A stretch of 64,000 nucleotides of DNA from Qipengyuania intermedia (GTDB taxonomy: Bacteria > Pseudomonadota > Alphaproteobacteria > Sphingomonadales > Sphingomonadaceae). Of this stretch, positions 60,444 through 64,000 are shown in pieces (position 1 is the stretch's first letter; each line of letters starts with the position of its first letter). The notes beneath the pieces are model-generated. The model searched no databases. It saw nothing but the letters and a program-made list of their open reading frames with translations, and was not told the DNA's origin. Both the position numbers and the translations under genes were made by a program. The DNA is taken from positions 124,001 to 188,000 of the forward strand of contig NZ_JAIGNS010000001.1 in NCBI RefSeq assembly GCF_019711615.1, written 5' to 3'.

Positions 60444-61804
60444 ACGTCCCTCGCGAGCCTCAGGCCGGTAAATTGCCAGCGCTGGTGCGGGTAAAAGAAA
60501 TTGCGATAGCTAGCGCGCGAATGTCCGCGCACCGTCGCACAGCTTGCGCCCTTGAGGACGAACTGCCCACTCATGAATTTGCCATTATATTCGCCGACCG
60601 CGCCTTCAGCGGGCTGGAAACGCGGATAGGGAAGGTAAGCCGAGCGCGTAAATTGCCAGCAGTCCCCGAACAGACCCTCGCCTCCGATCGGAAGCGGCGG
60701 CGCAGCGTTATCGAGCTGGTTTCCACCAGCCGGATCGTGAGCGGCAAGCTCACCCTCCTGCCCACGGGCGATAGCCTCCCATTCGAATTCGGTCGGCAGG
60801 CGCTTCCCTGCCCATGTGGCAAAGGCATCGGCTTCGAAATACGAGATGTGCGTGACCGGGGCATTGGGATCACGGACCTGCGATCCGCAGTGCGTGAACG
60901 CCTCCGCCCCTTCCCAGTAGAGCGGCGCGGCAATCCCGTTTTCCTTCACCCATGCCCAACCGTCCGACAGCCAGAGGGATGCCGTCTCGTAGCCCCCGTC
61001 GGCGATGAAGTCGGCCCATTCGCCATTGGTCACAAGGCCGGCGGAAAGCGCGAAGGGTTCTAACAGGACGCGGTGATCAGGGCCCTCGTTATCGAAGGCG
61101 AAGCCCTGTTCCTGATGCCCGATCCGCGCGATCCCGCCAGGGTGTTCATGCCAATCTTGCGATGGCGCTGGTGCAGGAGATTTTTGTCCCTCCTGCCACA
61201 TTGCCGCACCGAGCGGGTTCTGGAACAGCGCATGCTTGATATCGGTCAGCAACAGTTCTTGGTGCTGCTGTTCGTGCGCTATACCCAATTCGACAAGTGG
61301 CCGAAGCTCCTCCCGCTCGAACAGTGGCAGCATCGCGTCGTCCACCTGCGCGCGCCAGTCGATGATCTCGCCCATGGTAGGACGCGACAGCATTCCGCGC
61401 GAAAAACGGTGAATCCGCTCTCCCTCGGCCTCGTAATAGGAATTGAAGACGAACGGCCAACGATCGTTATGGAGCCGGTATCCGTCGAGGTGATCTCGCA
61501 GAAGGAAGGTTTCCCAGAACCACGTCGTGTGCGCGAGGTGCCACTTGGCAGGCGAGGCATCTTCCATCGACTGGAGCGTTGCATCCGCCTCGGAAAGAGG
61601 TTCTACCAAGGCCTCGCTCAGCGAGCGGGTCGCGGCGAATTCGTCTGCCAGTCCTGCGGGACCAATGTCTTGTCGTGCCGCGCGAGAGGTGATTGGCGCG
61701 CTCCCCCAATAGTTCTTTAACCCAATAGTCCAGTCCCATACCGGTTCCGGCAATCGCCCCCATAATGGCGAAAAACCCCTGATCAGGAAAGAGGGCCAAT
61801 CCAT
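60440..61804 (-). CDS. egtB: Ergothioneine biosynthesis sulfoxide synthase EgtB
   Basis: EgtB is a non-haem iron enzyme that joins hercynine to a thiol (gamma-glutamylcysteine or cysteine). The DinB-like half has the iron ligands in KWHLAHTTWFWETFLL and IAHEQQHQELLLTDIKHAL. The formylglycine-synthase-like half follows, with GLVTNGEWADFIADGGY, VTHISYFEADAFATWAGKRLPTEFEWE, and VLKGASCATVRGHSRASYRNFFYPHQRWQFTGLRLARD at the end. ATG at 61804 gives 454 residues with an N-terminal lead about 45 residues longer than usual; a TTG at 61753 is possible, and no good internal start exists closer to the conserved region. Coupled to egtD. Confidence 0.93.
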   Translation of the reverse strand: MDWPSFLIRGFSPLWGRLPEPVWDWTIGLKNYWGSAPITSRAARQDIGPAGLADEFAATRSLSEALVEPLSEADATLQSMEDASPAKWHLAHTTWFWETFLLRDHLDGYRLHNDRWPFVFNSYYEAEGERIHRFSRGMLSRPTMGEIIDWRAQVDDAMLPLFEREELRPLVELGIAHEQQHQELLLTDIKHALFQNPLGAAMWQEGQKSPAPAPSQDWHEHPGGIARIGHQEQGFAFDNEGPDHRVLLEPFALSAGLVTNGEWADFIADGGYETASLWLSDGWAWVKENGIAAPLYWEGAEAFTHCGSQVRDPNAPVTHISYFEADAFATWAGKRLPTEFEWEAIARGQEGELAAHDPAGGNQLDNAAPPLPIGGEGLFGDCWQFTRSAYLPYPRFQPAEGAVGEYNGKFMSGQFVLKGASCATVRGHSRASYRNFFYPHQRWQFTGLRLARDV

Positions 61805-61843
61805 CTGTTTTCAATACGCTAACCTTTGATAATTCGGGTGCTA

Positions 61844-62950
61844 TCAGGCGGCATGGGCAACCCGGTTGCGCCCGTTGCGTTTGGCTGCGTAAAGCGCCGC
61901 ATCCGCGCGAGCGAAGAGGGTCAAGGCTCCCTCCCCCGGTAAAAGGGTAGCGTGGCCAGCACTGATAGTGATTTCGGGAATGGGTGCCGAATGGGTTCCG
62001 GCCTCAATCGCCCAGCGCAACCTTTCGGCGGCGTCGAACGCGGCTTTCGCATCGCAATCGGGCAGAAGCCAGAGGAATTCCTCCCCGCCGACCCTGCCTA
62101 CCCTATCCGCGCCGCGCGCCTGCCGCACGACGATCCCGGACAAATGTGCCAACACCCGGTCGCCAACGGTGTGGCCATGCAGGTCGTTGATTTGCTTGAA
62201 GTAATCGATGTCGAAGATGACAATGGAATAGTGTTTCCCGGAACGCTGCGCCTCCAGGATCGAGCGGTCGAGAGAAGCCATGATCGCCCGCCTGCTGGCC
62301 AGCCCGGTCAGCGCATCGGTATTGGCCTCTTTCTGCGCTTCGGCAGCAAGTTCGAGAGCGCGTGCCTTCTCCTCTTCGACCTGGCGTACAACTGCATAAT
62401 CGTCAGTCACGTCGCGCACGACCATGAAAACACGTTCCCGGCCCCCGTCGGGACCGAACTCGTTTCGCGCGCGGGCCCGCAGCACTCGCTCCTCGCCAGT
62501 ACGCAGGACCACTTCGAATTCGACGACAAAAGGCATGGGATCGATGGCATGCGCTCCCAAGGTAGTGCGCAACTGAGACAAACCGTCGGGCATGAGGTGC
62601 CTGAGCAGTTCGTGCGTCGGGGCAGTGCCCTTGGGAAGGCCAGCGAGATGACACATCTCTTCGGACCAGATATGCCTCTCCTCAGGAAGCTCCACGCACC
62701 AGCGCCCGATACCTGCAAGGCCTTCGGCGACCTCCAGATGTGCGACATTGCGCGCCAGCTGGAGGTTGCGCGAGGCCAGCCGCCTCGCCCTGTGTGAATT
62801 TCGAAATAACAGGGTGGCCAGCCCCAGCCCGGCCAAGGCCAGGGCAATCACGGACGATACCAACGCCGCCGCAACTGCCGCGCAAAACGCGACCGCAGCC
62901 GCAATCGCCAGGGGCAAGTCAAACCTGCCGATATGTGCGCCTGAATCCAA
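61844..62950 (-). CDS. Membrane-bound PAS-GGDEF diguanylate cyclase
   Basis: TTG at 62950, 5 bases after GGAGGA, gives 368 residues. Two closely spaced N-terminal membrane helices (about 12-48), a PAS-like region (about 75-185, GIGRWCVELPEERHIWSEEM... VVLRTGEERVLRARARNE, VMVVRDVTDD), a short coiled coil and a GGDEF domain follow. The active-site signature is GGEEF in VGRVGGEEFLWLLP, and FDIDYFKQINDLHGHTVGDRVL is intact, so c-di-GMP synthesis is expected. An I-site RxxD is present upstream in a form I cannot verify. It lies just downstream of DAHP synthase on the same strand. Confidence 0.9.
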   Translation of the reverse strand: MDSGAHIGRFDLPLAIAAAVAFCAAVAAALVSSVIALALAGLGLATLLFRNSHRARRLASRNLQLARNVAHLEVAEGLAGIGRWCVELPEERHIWSEEMCHLAGLPKGTAPTHELLRHLMPDGLSQLRTTLGAHAIDPMPFVVEFEVVLRTGEERVLRARARNEFGPDGGRERVFMVVRDVTDDYAVVRQVEEEKARALELAAEAQKEANTDALTGLASRRAIMASLDRSILEAQRSGKHYSIVIFDIDYFKQINDLHGHTVGDRVLAHLSGIVVRQARGADRVGRVGGEEFLWLLPDCDAKAAFDAAERLRWAIEAGTHSAPIPEITISAGHATLLPGEGALTLFARADAALYAAKRNGRNRVAHAA

Positions 62951-63012
62951 GCCCGTCCTCCTGCCACCGCAATGGCAATGACAGGTGGATACGAAATCCC
63001 GGTCAGGAAGCA

Positions 63013-63032
63013 GCTAGGTGAAATTACCTAGC
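63013..63032 (-). terminator. Hairpin downstream of DAHP synthase
   Basis: GCTAGGT (63013-63019) and ACCTAGC (63026-63032) form a perfect 7-bp stem with a 6-base A/T loop, 8 bases after the DAHP synthase stop. No T-run follows, so termination is uncertain. Confidence 0.45.
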
Positions 63033-63040
63033 CAAAGGCA

Positions 63041-64000
63041 TCAGGCCGCGTCGGCCCTCACCTGCTCGTGCTCGGCATTCAGCGTTTCGGCAATCAGGAA
63101 GGCCAGCTCCAGCGATTGCGCCGCGTTCAGGCGGGGATCGCAATGGGTGTGGTAACGGTCTTTCAGCGCCTCGTCGGTGATGGCGACTGCCCCGCCAACG
63201 CATTCGGTCACGTCCTGGCCGGTCATTTCCACATGGATACCGCCCGGATGGGTGCCTTCCGCGCGGTGCACGGCAAAAAAGCCCTTCACCTCCGTAAGAA
63301 TACGATCGAACGGCCGTGTCTTGTAACCGCTGTCCGATTTGACGACATTGCCGTGCATCGGATCACAGCTCCAAACCACCGGGTGCCCCTCGGCTTTCAC
63401 TGCGCGAACGAGACGCGGCAGGCCGTCTTCGACCTTGTCGTGGCCGAAGCGGCTGATCAGCGTGATCCGGCCCGGTTCTCGAGCAGGATTGAGGGTGTCG
63501 AGGAGCTTCAGGAGAGCATCAGTTTCCAGGCTTGGTCCGCACTTCATCCCGAGCGGATTGCCGATGCCGCGCGCAAATTCGATATGCGCACTGCCCTCGA
63601 AGCGGGTGCGGTCCCCGATCCACACCATGTGGGCGCTGGTGTCGTACCAGTCACCCGTCAGGCTGTCCTGCCGTGTCAGCGCCTGCTCGTAAGGCAGGAG
63701 CAGGGCTTCATGGCTGGTGTAGAAACTGGTGCCTTGCAGTTGCGGAACGGTTGCCGGATCGACGCCGCACGCTTCCATGAAGTCGAGCGCTTCACCAATG
63801 CGGTCGGCCAGATTGCCGAACTTGTCGGCCCACGGGCTGCGCCCCATGAAATCGAGCGTCCACTGGTGGACCTGGCGCAGGTTCGCATAGCCGCCACCGG
63901 CAAAGGCGCGCAGCAGGTTCAGGGTCGAAGAGGCCTGGTAATAGGCGCGCACCATCCGCTGTGGATCATTGGTCCGGCTTTCCGGATTGAAATCGATGCC
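63041..64000 (-). CDS. Class II 3-deoxy-7-phosphoheptulonate synthase, 5'-truncated by window edge
   Basis: The C-terminal 319 residues of a class II DAHP synthase, the entry enzyme of aromatic amino-acid synthesis; the frame stays open to base 64000, so the true start lies outside. Diagnostic stretches are [113 protein letters not shown] and [19 protein letters not shown]. The His and Glu metal ligands and Lys/Arg phosphate contacts of the family are present. Class II is typical of plants, actinobacteria and many alphaproteobacteria. Confidence 0.95.
   Translation of the reverse strand, partial: GIDFNPESRTNDPQRMVRAYYQASSTLNLLRAFAGGGYANLRQVHQWTLDFMGRSPWADKFGNLADRIGEALDFMEACGVDPATVPQLQGTSFYTSHEALLLPYEQALTRQDSLTGDWYDTSAHMVWIGDRTRFEGSAHIEFARGIGNPLGMKCGPSLETDALLKLLDTLNPAREPGRITLISRFGHDKVEDGLPRLVRAVKAEGHPVVWSCDPMHGNVVKSDSGYKTRPFDRILTEVKGFFAVHRAEGTHPGGIHVEMTGQDVTECVGGAVAITDEALKDRYHTHCDPRLNAAQSLELAFLIAETLNAEHEQVRADAA

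Overview
The window is an ordinary-looking, gene-dense, high-GC chromosomal segment of an alphaproteobacterium, most likely Sphingomonadales / Erythrobacteraceae. This is inferred from protein character: 5-aminolevulinate synthase (C4 haem pathway), class II DAHP synthase, O-succinylhomoserine sulfhydrylase, a short RecO, paired Tad-like pseudopilin genes, and the carboxy(nor)spermidine polyamine route. About 60 protein genes fill the window. I see no rRNA, tRNA, CRISPR, insertion sequence or prophage. Both ends cut genes: a TauE/SafE transporter on the left and class II DAHP synthase on the right.

Layout. 1-7.4 kb: TauE/SafE (partial), GNAT acetyltransferase, secA, two exported proteins, and the coupled argJ-hisN pair. 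7.4-11.6 kb: ppk-ppx polyphosphate operon, convergent with apaG. 11.8-14 kb: three Tad-type (TadG/TadE-like) exported proteins. 14-16.9 kb: a DsbA-fold isomerase relative coupled to metZ, then a TetR regulator divergent from a small membrane protein, with two perfect palindromes between them. 16.9-19.3 kb: a PMT-type glycosyltransferase convergent with a GT2-GtrA polyprenyl-phosphate glycosyltransferase. 19.3-25.7 kb: leuB, recO, ubiK-like, tspO-like, a lipoprotein, gor and a DEAD-box helicase. 25.9-32.2 kb: Ca/Na exchanger, pgi, then lepB-rnc-era and a DUF4010/MgtC-like membrane protein. 32.2-37.2 kb: small HTH-like ORF, topA, an unknown low-GC ORF, dprA, plsY. 37.3-41 kb: murI, hemA, nitroreductase, MBL-like protein. 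41-50.4 kb: ornithine decarboxylase-like enzyme, nspC and a Lys1-type dehydrogenase (a spermidine pathway), interspersed with lemA/DUF3137, beta-propellers and lipoproteins. 50.4-54.8 kb: threonine dehydratase-like enzyme, two MAPEG proteins, trxB, a tyrosine phosphatase and a receiver protein. 54.8-58.7 kb: otsB-GH15-otsA trehalose operon. 58.7-64 kb: retropepsin-like protease, egtB-egtD (ergothioneine), a GGDEF cyclase and DAHP synthase.

Many neighbours overlap by four bases (ATGA/GTGA/TTGA) or one base (TGATG), so translational coupling is the local rule. Several start codons were moved downstream of the longest ORF because of Shine-Dalgarno position, signal peptides or family length; each case is stated.

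No clearly new multi-gene system is present. The most interesting unlabelled signals are non-coding. They are a 26-base perfectly alternating purine-pyrimidine (Z-DNA-prone) tract upstream of topA, twin 16-bp palindromic operators at the TetR divergon, a nested inverted repeat between lemA and a DUF3137 gene, a palindrome upstream of hemA, a palindrome overlapping the promoter of a lipoprotein pair, and a terminator placed so that ppk-ppx transcripts may run antisense through apaG.
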